Assembly (NCBI GenBank): GCA_017938485.1
Contig: JAGBBM010000117.1
Span: 1-61,692, forward strand
Reading direction: 5' to 3'
DNA from: Lachnospiraceae bacterium
GTDB lineage: Bacteria > Bacillota > Clostridia > Lachnospirales > Lachnospiraceae
DNA length: 61,692 bases
Part shown: piece by piece, positions 30,344-41,600 of the stretch
Layout: every line of letters begins with the position of its first letter
Position numbering within the stretch: the stretch's first letter is position 1
Translations under genes and position numbers: made by a program
The notes under the pieces: generated by a model
Told to the model about the DNA's origin: nothing
The model's database searches: none
Seen by the model: the letters and a program-made list of their open reading frames with translations, nothing else

Positions 30344-33300
30344 ATGGCTAAAGAGATTCAGGCAGTACTTGAACCAAATGAAATAGATATATCTACTCTT
30401 ATTAAGCCGGCAGAAACTGATTTTTTCAAAGAGGTGCCTGGTGTAGATGCAAGGGCTAAGTCATTAATTTTAGCAGACGACTTCTATAATTTTGTTAGTA
30501 CTAAAGGTAAAGTTAGGCCTAAGTATGACCTTCAAAGGGTATTAACAGATCTTGAAAGATTGAATGGTAAGGTTGGATTATTCGGGATTCTTAATGACTA
30601 TGTAGAAGAACGTGAAAAATCTGCAGACAATAAGAAAGAAGCTTATGATCCTAATAATCCAGAGCATAGTGGTTCATTTGTAGCGCCTTATTCAGGTAGA
30701 CCTTCTCAAGAAGGCGAAAATGGCACAGCTGCAAGAAGTAACGCATTAATGTATGAAAGATTCAGCAAACAGCGTCAGGCATTAACTGATAAGCTGGCAG
30801 CTTTACAGAAGCTATATAATATAGCTGATAATGAGGAAGGTGTAGCCAAAAAGGCAAAGGGAGAAAATAGAAGTGACTTACTGGCTACATCAGATCCTCT
30901 TTATGCAGGTTCTTATAGAGATCTTGTTGAGAACCTAGACTCTGATCTTGATACTAATGAAACCTTACAGTTATTTAATAACAATAAGATTTCAAAAGGT
31001 ATGAGGGCTTTGATTAAAGACTTGGCTCTTGTAGAAGCTGTTAAAGGTGGAAATAGGCCTGACCTTAAAGACAAGATTTCTGGCTTATTTGATAATGATT
31101 TTGATCTCACAGATAAGTTGTCTAGAGCAATAGATAATATAAATGATCCTGTTAATGTAGACTTGTTACAGGGTGTAGTAAACGCTTATAATAAAACAAA
31201 GAATTCACAGCAAACTACATTAAAAGAAAGGATATTGTCTAATTTATTCCAGTATTCTTTGAACGATAACCTAAATAAGATTTTCCATAAATTAAGGGTA
31301 GATACTAGGAAACAGTTTACGGAACCTAAGGAAGCATTACGTAAGCTTACAAAGGAACAGGCTCAAGCTGAAGGTGGATATGGCCAGCGTGTTTATGCAT
31401 CTAGATTACCTGCAGATGATCCAAATGGTGGTTTGTTTGTTGTACGAAGTGTTGGTACAACAAATGGTCAGTCTAATTCAGGTGCTGCTGTAGGTATTAA
31501 GAAAAAGTTGCCTGATGGTACATGGGGTGTAGAACTTAAGCCAGCTATTCATGTTAGGTTGAGCACAGAAGAGGATAACAGATTAAAAGACATAATTAAG
31601 CAGGAAAAGAAGGACGGAAAGTATAAAGGTAGGATCGCTGATCATCCTCTTTGGGTACAGGCACATTATAAATTTTCACCTCAAGCTAATAGGCTTAGAT
31701 TGGCTGATATAGTAGAACAGGAAATTTCTCCTGAAAAACTGAATGAGATCAAAGCTAAGGCTGCAAAAGAAAAATATAAGGGAAATATAGAAGATTATCC
31801 TGATTATAGGAATGCAAAGTACTTAATTACAAGGGATAATTTTATTCATACAGATAATCCTGACAAGGCAATGGAAAGAGCTAGAAAAGCACTTTTTGGT
31901 TATAATTCAAGGGCTCTTAATGCACTTAATGCAAGCAGAAGTGACTATTTCCATGAACAAATAGATCCTGCATTTAAGCAAATGCACCGTGAGAACTATG
32001 AAGGTAAGACTTGGCCAGAAATAGTCAAGCAGGCTCTTAGAATACAAAAAGAGTTTGGTACTTTGGATAAGGACGCTTTAGCAGAGCTTAAAGCTAGGCA
32101 TAAACAAGCTCTTGATAAAAAGTTACTTATACAAGAAAAAAAGATGTCTGATCCAAATTACAAGCCTACAATATCTGAAATGCCTGACTATACAGTACTT
32201 GGTGACAGCTACTATAAGAAATTGGGTCAGCTAGCTGGTATAGGTAATAAGAATACATGGCTAGATAACGTATTCGATAAGTACAATGCAATAATGGATC
32301 CTGAGACAGATACACTTGTTTATCTTTCAGATAAGGATGCAGAAGCTCGTAGAGAAATGTTGCGTGCAAAGCAAGCTAGTGATCGTAAAAGAGCACAGGA
32401 AGCAAGCATTGAAACAGTAAGAGACAGATATAATAAGTATGTTGACAATATTGATGCAGCAAACGAGATAATTGCAAGTGACAAAAAGAATCCATTATCT
32501 AAGCTTAAAGCAGGACGTACGTTTAATCAAAATGAAGCAGACCGTAGAGCTTTGTTGGAAGAATATCCTTTTGTAGTAGACGAGGAAAGGGACGACGACG
32601 GTGTCACTATAGGTGGTACTCTTAGGATAAAAGATGTGGACGAAAATGGAAAGCCTTATCCATCTATCGTAAGGGTGCTTAAGCCACAAAAAGTACGCAA
32701 TGATATTAATGTTAAGGTTGGAAATCCTTACGCTTCAGTGCGTGGTGGTATGGCTAAGTATTTTCTTGACAATAACTTACTGGCTGATCCGGATAAGATA
32801 CCTGTGCCTGATACACGAGATGCTGAAGGCTTGTTTAATTATTTTACACATGTACTTGAACAGAATACAGACAATATTAACATCTTGACTCGTATGTATA
32901 ATGATATAGACAAGAAAAAAGAAAAGACGTCTACTGATCTAGTACAGCTGGATGAATTATATAAAACTATAGAAGAATTGTACGAGATTAAAGATGATAA
33001 TACTGATTACTTAAAGCAGGTTACTAGGGACCTAAAGGCTACAAAAGCTAATTTTAATGCTGAAAAAGCTCGGGCACAGCGTGCATTAAATAAGGCTAGG
33101 GCTAACTCATTGGCAAACGATATTGCAGAACAAAAGAACCTTAATAGCATGACTGAAGACACAGGCGCAGAGTTAGTAAAAAGGATGAATGATGCAACAA
33201 TACCAGAAATAAAAGAATATTGGGCAAGGGAGGTAGAAAACTATGAAAGGACACATAGGCCATCTAACGTAGATGAATATCCAGAGCCTAGTCCAACTGG

Positions 33301-33682
33301 ACAACCGCTTAATCCTGTACCTAATGTAGTTGGTAAGTCTAAGGCAGCTGATACTGGTACTATTTATGGTAGTGGTAATACTATAGCAGATAAAGATTAT
33401 GATGAAATTAAAGCAGGCGGTAAAAAGAAAAAGGTTGTAAGAAAATTAAGGGAAGCTGCAAAAGCCAATGATGTTAATGTTACCAGTTCTAAGACTACTA
33501 AGAACAGTGATGGCGGTACTACTGAAGAAGTCACTGTTAAACCGAAGGAAGAGGCTAACAATGATGTAGTTGATTTGAGTGGTTGGGCACAATTGGCAAG
33601 TGAAGGTTTTACACCGAACGGTACTGATATGTCTAATATATTCTACTCTATGGATAAGGAGTCAGAAGATGAAGAAGAATAA
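30344..33682 (+). CDS. Large unknown protein (1112 aa), probably virion-associated
   Basis: The protein is almost entirely charged helix (QVTRDLKATKANFNAEKARA and similar), with a shorter beta-like portion near residues 345-400 (VYASRLPADDPNGGLFVVRS) and an acidic C-terminus (YSMDKESEDEEE). It lies between the terminase and portal with its own late promoter. A structural, ejected or packaging role is likely from position; no family is recognised. Length and helix content resemble internal virion proteins of podoviruses. Confidence 0.75.
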   Translation: MAKEIQAVLEPNEIDISTLIKPAETDFFKEVPGVDARAKSLILADDFYNFVSTKGKVRPKYDLQRVLTDLERLNGKVGLFGILNDYVEEREKSADNKKEAYDPNNPEHSGSFVAPYSGRPSQEGENGTAARSNALMYERFSKQRQALTDKLAALQKLYNIADNEEGVAKKAKGENRSDLLATSDPLYAGSYRDLVENLDSDLDTNETLQLFNNNKISKGMRALIKDLALVEAVKGGNRPDLKDKISGLFDNDFDLTDKLSRAIDNINDPVNVDLLQGVVNAYNKTKNSQQTTLKERILSNLFQYSLNDNLNKIFHKLRVDTRKQFTEPKEALRKLTKEQAQAEGGYGQRVYASRLPADDPNGGLFVVRSVGTTNGQSNSGAAVGIKKKLPDGTWGVELKPAIHVRLSTEEDNRLKDIIKQEKKDGKYKGRIADHPLWVQAHYKFSPQANRLRLADIVEQEISPEKLNEIKAKAAKEKYKGNIEDYPDYRNAKYLITRDNFIHTDNPDKAMERARKALFGYNSRALNALNASRSDYFHEQIDPAFKQMHRENYEGKTWPEIVKQALRIQKEFGTLDKDALAELKARHKQALDKKLLIQEKKMSDPNYKPTISEMPDYTVLGDSYYKKLGQLAGIGNKNTWLDNVFDKYNAIMDPETDTLVYLSDKDAEARREMLRAKQASDRKRAQEASIETVRDRYNKYVDNIDAANEIIASDKKNPLSKLKAGRTFNQNEADRRALLEEYPFVVDEERDDDGVTIGGTLRIKDVDENGKPYPSIVRVLKPQKVRNDINVKVGNPYASVRGGMAKYFLDNNLLADPDKIPVPDTRDAEGLFNYFTHVLEQNTDNINILTRMYNDIDKKKEKTSTDLVQLDELYKTIEELYEIKDDNTDYLKQVTRDLKATKANFNAEKARAQRALNKARANSLANDIAEQKNLNSMTEDTGAELVKRMNDATIPEIKEYWAREVENYERTHRPSNVDEYPEPSPTGQPLNPVPNVVGKSKAADTGTIYGSGNTIADKDYDEIKAGGKKKKVVRKLREAAKANDVNVTSSKTTKNSDGGTTEEVTVKPKEEANNDVVDLSGWAQLASEGFTPNGTDMSNIFYSMDKESEDEEE

Positions 33683-33989
33683 ACAACCAAGTCTTTTTAG
33701 ACAAATGATTGCAATACATTATGAACAGGCCAAGAGACGTAAGGCTTTACGTCAATTGGCAAAAGTAGAGTGGTCCATGGAGTTTCTTACACAGGTTGTT
33801 GTAAATGCAGCTAAGAGTTTAAAGCAGGATATTGTTATCGAGTTGGAGACTAAGCATGGCCACAAAATGAAGATAAGCTCTGTTAAAGGTAGTTCTGGTG
33901 TACTTGATGCTAGTGACGATATTTTTAATAAACTTGATAATGAGGCAGCTGTACAGCAGTTTATTTTGGAACATCAGCCTAGGAGATAA
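33669..33989 (+). CDS. Small basic protein upstream of portal (106 aa)
   Basis: It starts MKKNKQPSLFRQMIAIHYEQ at 33669 after AAGGAG, overlapping the previous gene by 14 bases. A basic helical N-terminus is followed by a beta-like middle (ELETKHGHKMKISSVKG). It may be an accessory of the packaging machine or portal; function unknown. Confidence 0.65.
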   Translation: MKKNKQPSLFRQMIAIHYEQAKRRKALRQLAKVEWSMEFLTQVVVNAAKSLKQDIVIELETKHGHKMKISSVKGSSGVLDASDDIFNKLDNEAAVQQFILEHQPRR

Positions 33990-33991
33990 CT

Positions 33992-35650
33992 ATGAAAGTA
34001 AATGGTCTTGAGTATGTATTCGATAAAATAGAGCAGATAAACAGGCCCTCTCTTTACCCTGGTGAAGACACTACTGACTGGGAATTACCGGAGAATATAC
34101 AAACTGACTTTCACAGGCTTAATGCCATAATCGAAAATAAGTACTCAAAGGAATACCTCAAGATTTGTGCTTTTTATAATAAGATGTTCCCAAGCCTTAA
34201 GACTTCAGACTGGGGCAATATGTCTTATAATGCTGCTCCATTTACAGCAAAAGACCAGGAGCGTGAAGATTATGGTACAGGTATGTCTAACAATTACCTT
34301 AAGCAGATTATTGACCAGATAACTTCACGCTTAGGTACAATTCAATTTATACCTTACCTTATGTCTGAAGATCAGAACTTTGAGTACATTATTTATAAGG
34401 ACGAAGTTGAGCGTATTCTCAGAATGTACATCAATAAGGATAAGTTCAACCGTACTTGTATCGATGTATTCCACGACTCTGCAATACTTGGTTATTCATA
34501 TTGCTTTATTGATCCTTACACTGGTAAGCTTGTTAAAGCTAATGATTATGAAGTAGGTATCTTTGAGTCTCAGTTAAACAAGAATCATATATCTCAAATG
34601 CTTTATAGGGATTATTCATTCCCTACAGCTAATGCTTTGATTTATTTGCAGGATCTTGGTGAAAAAGAAAAGGCTGAAATGCTGGAGGAAATGGAAGGTA
34701 AACCACATGTTGATTTGTGTATGTACTTTAACTGCCTTACTCAGAAGTGTATTGTAAGTATTGATGGTAAGTTTTTACCTGAAAAGGATTATCCTTTTGA
34801 TAAGGTTCTTGTTGCCGTTATGCGTTGGGATGTCGGTTTTGCTAAGTCATTATCAAGCTCTTTGTTTGACATGCTTTATCCTATTCAGAGGGAAATAAAC
34901 AGGATTTGTGCAAAGCAACAGCAGCTTATACGTAATTATAAAGGCGCAACACCTGTGTTTAATTCAGATATTGAACTGGCAATGAAGTCCATTACCAATG
35001 GTGCAGGTGAATGCTTATATATTGATTCACAGCGGCCACTTGATGCTCTTATGACTGTAATCAATCCTACACCACTTGATTCTGAGTTAACTGCTACTAT
35101 AGAAGAATATAAAGCCGCTATGTATGAACTCGCAGGTATTCAGAATGCTTCATTTGATATGGAGAACATGAGGTCTGCAGCAGCTGTAGTAGCACTTGAC
35201 CAGACACGTGATTCTGTATTCCAGGCACAATTGTCTGGCTTGTCTGAGTTTATTGCTGATGCTTTAAGCTTGTATATTAAGTACAATGCTGGCTATAAGC
35301 GCAATGATGAGAATATGGACTGGGACGATGTTAAGGAATTAATTGATACTGCTTACATATCTCTTAAGCCTGTTCATCTTAATGATCCACTAAGTGACAC
35401 AGAAAAGTCAAAGCCAGCACCTATTGACTATATGCAGTTGTGCACAGCTCGTGCTGTTTTGAATATTGTCAAAGGCAAGGTTACTTTTGAGACATTACCA
35501 TATTATGTGTCCTGGAAGGAAGTTACACTTATGATTGCTGCTACACTTGTAAAGTTTGAAGCTTTAGGTATTCCAATACCAGACTCTATACATAAATTTT
35601 TAGTAGCTGCATTTGTTGAAAGTATTAAGATTGGGGAGGTTGGTTTCTAA
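33992..35650 (+). CDS. Portal protein
   Basis: The 552-residue protein follows terL and a small gene. It has a long helical wing, a central beta/helix region (VLVAVMRWDVGFAKSLSSSL) and a late segment YELAGIQNASFDMENMRSAA with the pattern of portal clip and crown regions ('ikElaGi...S g A'). The dodecameric portal forms the DNA entry vertex and anchors the tail. Assignment rests on position, length and this pattern. Confidence 0.75.
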   Translation: MKVNGLEYVFDKIEQINRPSLYPGEDTTDWELPENIQTDFHRLNAIIENKYSKEYLKICAFYNKMFPSLKTSDWGNMSYNAAPFTAKDQEREDYGTGMSNNYLKQIIDQITSRLGTIQFIPYLMSEDQNFEYIIYKDEVERILRMYINKDKFNRTCIDVFHDSAILGYSYCFIDPYTGKLVKANDYEVGIFESQLNKNHISQMLYRDYSFPTANALIYLQDLGEKEKAEMLEEMEGKPHVDLCMYFNCLTQKCIVSIDGKFLPEKDYPFDKVLVAVMRWDVGFAKSLSSSLFDMLYPIQREINRICAKQQQLIRNYKGATPVFNSDIELAMKSITNGAGECLYIDSQRPLDALMTVINPTPLDSELTATIEEYKAAMYELAGIQNASFDMENMRSAAAVVALDQTRDSVFQAQLSGLSEFIADALSLYIKYNAGYKRNDENMDWDDVKELIDTAYISLKPVHLNDPLSDTEKSKPAPIDYMQLCTARAVLNIVKGKVTFETLPYYVSWKEVTLMIAATLVKFEALGIPIPDSIHKFLVAAFVESIKIGEVGF

Positions 35651-38600
35651 TGGAAGGCGGACAAGTAAATAACATAAACTTAAATGCAGGTCTTGATACA
35701 GCTTCTAGTGATATGTTGGTACCAGTCAATGAGCCAACATTCCAGCACAATTGGCAGAAGTTTCAAGGTAAGTTTTTACCAAACTCTTTAAGATATGAAC
35801 AGAATGGTTGGGCAGCTGGCTGGAATGTCTATGACTTCAAATATAGTACAAGTAAGATTAAAATAGAAGACGGTATATATGTAAGTAGGATAAAGCTTAA
35901 CTCTAACCCTAGCTACAGTCTTTCTGTATTTGATGCACTTGATTCTGTTACACCAATACTTACAGTAAAGTATAATGACTCTTATAAGCTTCTAAATGTT
36001 TCAGAAGGTGAGGCTAGTATATACGACAATAAGATAGGTGGCTCATTTAACGGAGCTGACTATGTTATTACATGGGATGAAACTACAGGTTCAGCTCAGT
36101 TTAATGGTCCAGCTAACTTTGAATTAAGGCAGGTGATTAATAATGACTACACCATTTCTTTTAATATTGTTGATACAGCTAATACATATACTTATGATTT
36201 TAATCTTTGGTCTCCTGGAAAGCTAACAAGTGACAGTTTTAGTCAGACAATAAACTGGTCTAAGTTTACTGAAGGTAAGCAGTACTGGGGTGAAGACTTC
36301 TGTTATGATACTGCTGAGAACGTAATGTTTGTGCCTGACTCAGAACCAATTGTACCTATCTTATCAGATGGTAATAAACTTACTTTTGATTTTACACAGA
36401 CACTTACTGAACAGATAGAATTAAACCTTAATCTTCAGGAGTATTTACTTAAGTTCAAGAATATAAAGCTTGATAATAGTAAAGGTGTTAATGAGAAGAA
36501 CCTCATTAACACAAATGCCTCTGAACTTACAAACTTGAGTAAACAAAAATTTGAGTTTAGTAATACAGAGCTTGTACCTTATACAGATGGTATTGTAGCA
36601 GAGCAAATTGTACCTGTATACTTAACTGCTGCAGCAAAACTTGGAGATGATAACAAACCTGATATATCAACATATATTAAGAAGCCAGAAAATACACACC
36701 CGTCAAAGGTACAGATGAAGCTACCTCATACTGGTTTGACTATTAAGCTTGGTTCTGTTTTTAATCCAGGCGTTGAAAATTCATTCGTAGCTACAGATGC
36801 GTATAAACATAGGTACATGCCTTATTTTTCTACGTCTTATGACCATTTTAAGTGGATAGTTAATAATGTAGGTAACCGTAATGATTACACTGACGAAGGT
36901 GTTTGGGGTTGGTCAGAAGGTACTTGGTATTGGACTGAGCTATTTGGTAATAGATACAATTATATTAAGATAAGTAATTCACTTACGCCTAGTTCTAATT
37001 GGCAGCCATATAAGTATAAACCGAATACAAGATATTATCCGTATGCTACTGCTGCATTTAGTATGTTTAGTGACTATGACTCAAGAAATCGTGCAATGAA
37101 TGTGCTTGGTGGTTTATATACAATCAGAAATAATGCAGTAAACATGGCTAATTTTTTTAGAGTAAATGATATATGGAATGCTGAAGATATAAACAATGTA
37201 TTCTTTGAAAATAATATATCAACTGTTAGGTCTATTAAGTTAGCTAATACTCCAGCTCAGGCAGATACAATAGATGATATGGACTTTGTAAGAGACAACA
37301 TGTCTGACTTATTAAAGTATATTGTTACAAAGTCTTATACTAGTGCACCAGCAATATATAACCCGGCTCAGGCAGATAGTACATATAATAGTATCTACCA
37401 GGCTAATGGCAAATATATAGGTAGTACTTTTGAATATGTTGGTGAAACATTAACAAGTGATAATACATTCTGGCCATTTGAATATGTACCATGTTTTAAT
37501 TTTAATGGACAGAAATGCTACTGGACAAATGGTACACAGGTAATTACAACCCTTGAAGAGTTTAAGGAGTTTGTTTTAGGTAACTATGATCCAGAAGCTG
37601 TAGACACACCTATTATTTTACAAGATGACTTTAATAGAATACGCAATGTTAACAAATACGCAGTTCATTATGACTTTGACAAGCTTGGTTTTACAGACGC
37701 TGAGTCAATATTAGTACCACATGAACAGACCAACTGGGAAGCTCTTTGGAAGAGATGGTACCCAAATTATGCTGATCCAGCTAAAATGCTTATTGAGCCC
37801 GACGAGGACAGTACATTTATAGATTATGATAATATTGTAGTAGTGGAAGATGCAAGGGTACAGCTTAGGTATGAGCACCCTGGAGCTCTAGCTGGATGTC
37901 TAGCTAGACATCCAGACGGGTGGCCTGATCCTACAGATAGTTGTCATGACCAGGCTTTTGTGTTCTGTCCAAATGTATTTGATGTGTATCCTTTGATACA
38001 AGAACCTGATATGACTGTTGACTTGAGTAAAGTGCAGTTTAAGGTTTGGCAGAATCATATTGAAGTTACAGATAAGTATGAACTTGATTCTGAGCATTCT
38101 TGGGATGAAACTTATACAGATCCGTATGGTCATGAACAGCCTTGTACATATAGATCAGGTGGTACTGGTATAGCTCCTGGTTGGTTTAAGCTAGCATATG
38201 ATACTGCTAATGGTGGTGGTTTCCATAATATAGGCACTTATGTAAAAGCTTATATAACTGCTAATGTTTATAAAGTAGACTTAGCTAGATACCAGGAGTC
38301 TTGGGAAGAAGCTGCTTTGCAAAATTTACCTAAAGTTGGTATTGCAAACTGGCACTGGGACAGATTTGAGTATACTGACGTAGATGACAATATATTCTTA
38401 TTGTTTGATTATTCAGAACCAGTAGCCAAGCTTGCATTCAAAGAAAAAGTAAATGAGACAGGCTGGGTACATTATCACGGTGGCTCTTATAAGATAAAAG
38501 TAAAAGTAGATACAGACGTACCACTGTACTATAAGTATGAAACAGTAAGCTCTAAGACTAATGTTAAAGTAGCGTTTGCACTTGAAAATACTTACGCAAA

Positions 38601-41600
38601 TACTTACGTAAATATTGGCAATTGGGATATTGTCTACGTTATTCCATTTGAAGGTAGGATAGCCTCTGAAGTAAAGTACAATTATATATCTACTGCTAAA
38701 GCTGTAAGGCTTGGTGAAACTGACGATTTGTTTACGTTTAATAAAGCACCTGATATAAGACTTGATAATAAAAAGTTATATGTTGACAGAACTATAAACC
38801 AGTATAGCTACGATTGGTTTGACCAGGCCTTAGTAAGAATCGAGCCTTTGACTGGTGATATTACAATGCCTGCTTATTTCGAGGTATCTGCAGCCTGTGT
38901 CAATGATGCTGTACTGTTTGTACATAAGACCAATGCTTCTGTAACAACACAAACAAAAGAGCTGTTTGAATATTATGCTCCTGGTGTTATATTTGGTGAT
39001 AAAGCTAGCGAGCAAGGAAACATGACTGCTGAGACAGTTGTATCTACAGCTCATATTACAATGAATGAAACTTATGTTAAGTTGCCTGAAGATATAAGTG
39101 GTTCTGTTAAAAGCCAGACAGTAAAAGTGCTGCATAGTCTTTATGGTAATATTGTTTCTAGCTTCTCTGACGTTGATGTACAAATCACAGGCTATGATTA
39201 CCAGGAAGGTTTGGCATATGCCTTACTAAAGACATCAGCATTTGAATTACCATTAGTATTCAATGCTGAACAAAATAAACTCATAAATGATACAAGTTCT
39301 TTTGAATCATTTGGTGTGCATGTAGATATAAATAAGATAGAAGGAACTGATGCACTTGAGTACTTGCCATTGGTTTTTGATCTTGACTATAAGAACTGTA
39401 ATTGTAGGTACTTGAAGACTGATAACCTTAATATTACTGCAGCAGATGAGCTTGGTGAAGTAACTCTGGATAATAACATTAATTATAATTACATCAGTCA
39501 AAGGTCTCTGGGTTCTGATGTTTGTAATGTTGATACTATTTCAAGCAATCAGCAGTTTGTGCATATTGAAAAAGATACTAAGCAAAAAGTTACATGTGTA
39601 TTGCCACAGGTATTTGGCCTTGGTAGTAAGAATGGCGATATTGTTACTATTGATCCAGATATAAATGTTGATATTAAGCTGTTCGATGGCCTTGAGAATG
39701 ATATACTGGTAGAGTCTACAGACATACGTGATACTGAACATGTAAAAGTAATCGGTAAGCTTAAGCAAGATGCAGAGTTCCAGTTACTCAAGCAGCAGTG
39801 GAACAGTACTATTGAAGTTGAAAACTTCTGGTGGGTAGACAGTACACATATACTTGAACTTAATAATAGGTTTTTAACACTTAAGCATAATACAGGTAAG
39901 CTTGATGACTGGAATGGTAATAGATGGGAAAAGATTTGGGACGCACCTAGGTTTGACTATATTACACAGTTTACCAGAGTTCATTTTGTTACCAATGTTT
40001 CAGGTAATGATAAGGCTTTACTCTGTTGCTTAAGAGAGCTTGATACATATACAATTGAGTGTAAGATCTTTAGTATATTGCCAGTAGTATCTTTGCGTAA
40101 TACAGTTTATTTTAAGCTGAATGTTAGAGATATAGGTACAAGACTAAATGATGCATTGCCTGATATAAATACTGCATACCTTAATACATATAATAAGTTA
40201 ACTGCTAACCAATTACTCGTACAGGCACATTGGTCAAATACTCTTATAGATGATAGGCTTATTGTAGGATGCCATTTGTCAAAGAATTTTGATCAGTGGT
40301 CTATTGTCTTTAATCTTGAGCTTAATAAGTTTGAAAGGGTTGTACAGGGTTATGGTTTTGTTGGCCTTAAGGGCGATTTGACAGGTGGTCAGCTGCCTAG
40401 ATATTGCTTTGATGACAGACTTGGTTTTAATAATACAGTTGAACCTATAAACAAATTGCTTGATTCAGATGGTAATGGTGAGATTGATACTACAGACTGT
40501 GATGCAAGGTATAGAGTAGACCCTAAGAATATTAATGTTGTTCATGAAATAATTGTAGGTTCTGCAGAGCAGCAGTGGTATATTAGGAAACAGGTTTTTG
40601 GTATTGTAAGCCATTTAACTTATCAAGGTGACGGACAGTTCAAGGTTGAAGAATTACCTATCACAAATAAATATGACAGTGTATATGGCTCACCATCCTT
40701 TAAGTCTATTATTGTTGGTGACATGATGCTTCAGCCCCATGCTTTTGCTGACTTATTAAAAATACCTAGTGGTACTGCACAAAAAGCATGGTCACTATTG
40801 TCTACAATACTAGGTTATCCTAGTGTATGGTTCTTTTCTCCAAGACTTACACGCTGTGTATATTTGCAGCAGACTCTTGGTCAGTATGCTTATGTACACT
40901 ATAATACACTTGAAACAAGACCTGACCCATTACTTGGTAACGATATTGATGAACAAGAAAGGCAAATAAACAATGACCCTAAGAAGAGCAACTTTGAGAA
41001 GCTTGTAAAGGATAAGACTACTAATCCATTGCACGATATATCAATGTCTTTTGATAAACAGGTAGTTGAACAAAGGGCCAATATAGAACTTGCTACAAGT
41101 AATTTTGCTGTTGGTATACACTTCTTGTTCCTTGAAATGGCAAAGCATAGCTCTGATATTAACTATTTTGTTAACTCTGAACTTAATGAGACATTGGCAA
41201 ATGGTGAAAGCCAGATGCTTTCTCAGTTCTCTATGGAGCAGATTGCTTATATCTCTGAAAAAGCATTGACCACAAAAGGTGTTGACTTTGCTTGTAAGAA
41301 TGCTGTTGTAGGTGTTAAGACTCTTGATATGTTCTACAGTACATCAGACCAGCAGGAAATATATGCTGGTCCTGGTTTTGTTGAACATCAGTTCGTTGCT
41401 GATTGTGTTGCACAAAGTACAGTTGGTGTAGATGCAGAAGGTCAGGTACAACAGACAACTTGGTTACTTGCTAATTTAACAATATTTATACTTGAAAAAG
41501 AAGCTATACTTGAAAAAAGAGCTGCTGAAGCTATGCAGTCATTAGCTAAGACAGTAGCTGCTGAAGCTATGTGTGGTACTTCATTGGCTGCAGTTTTTTC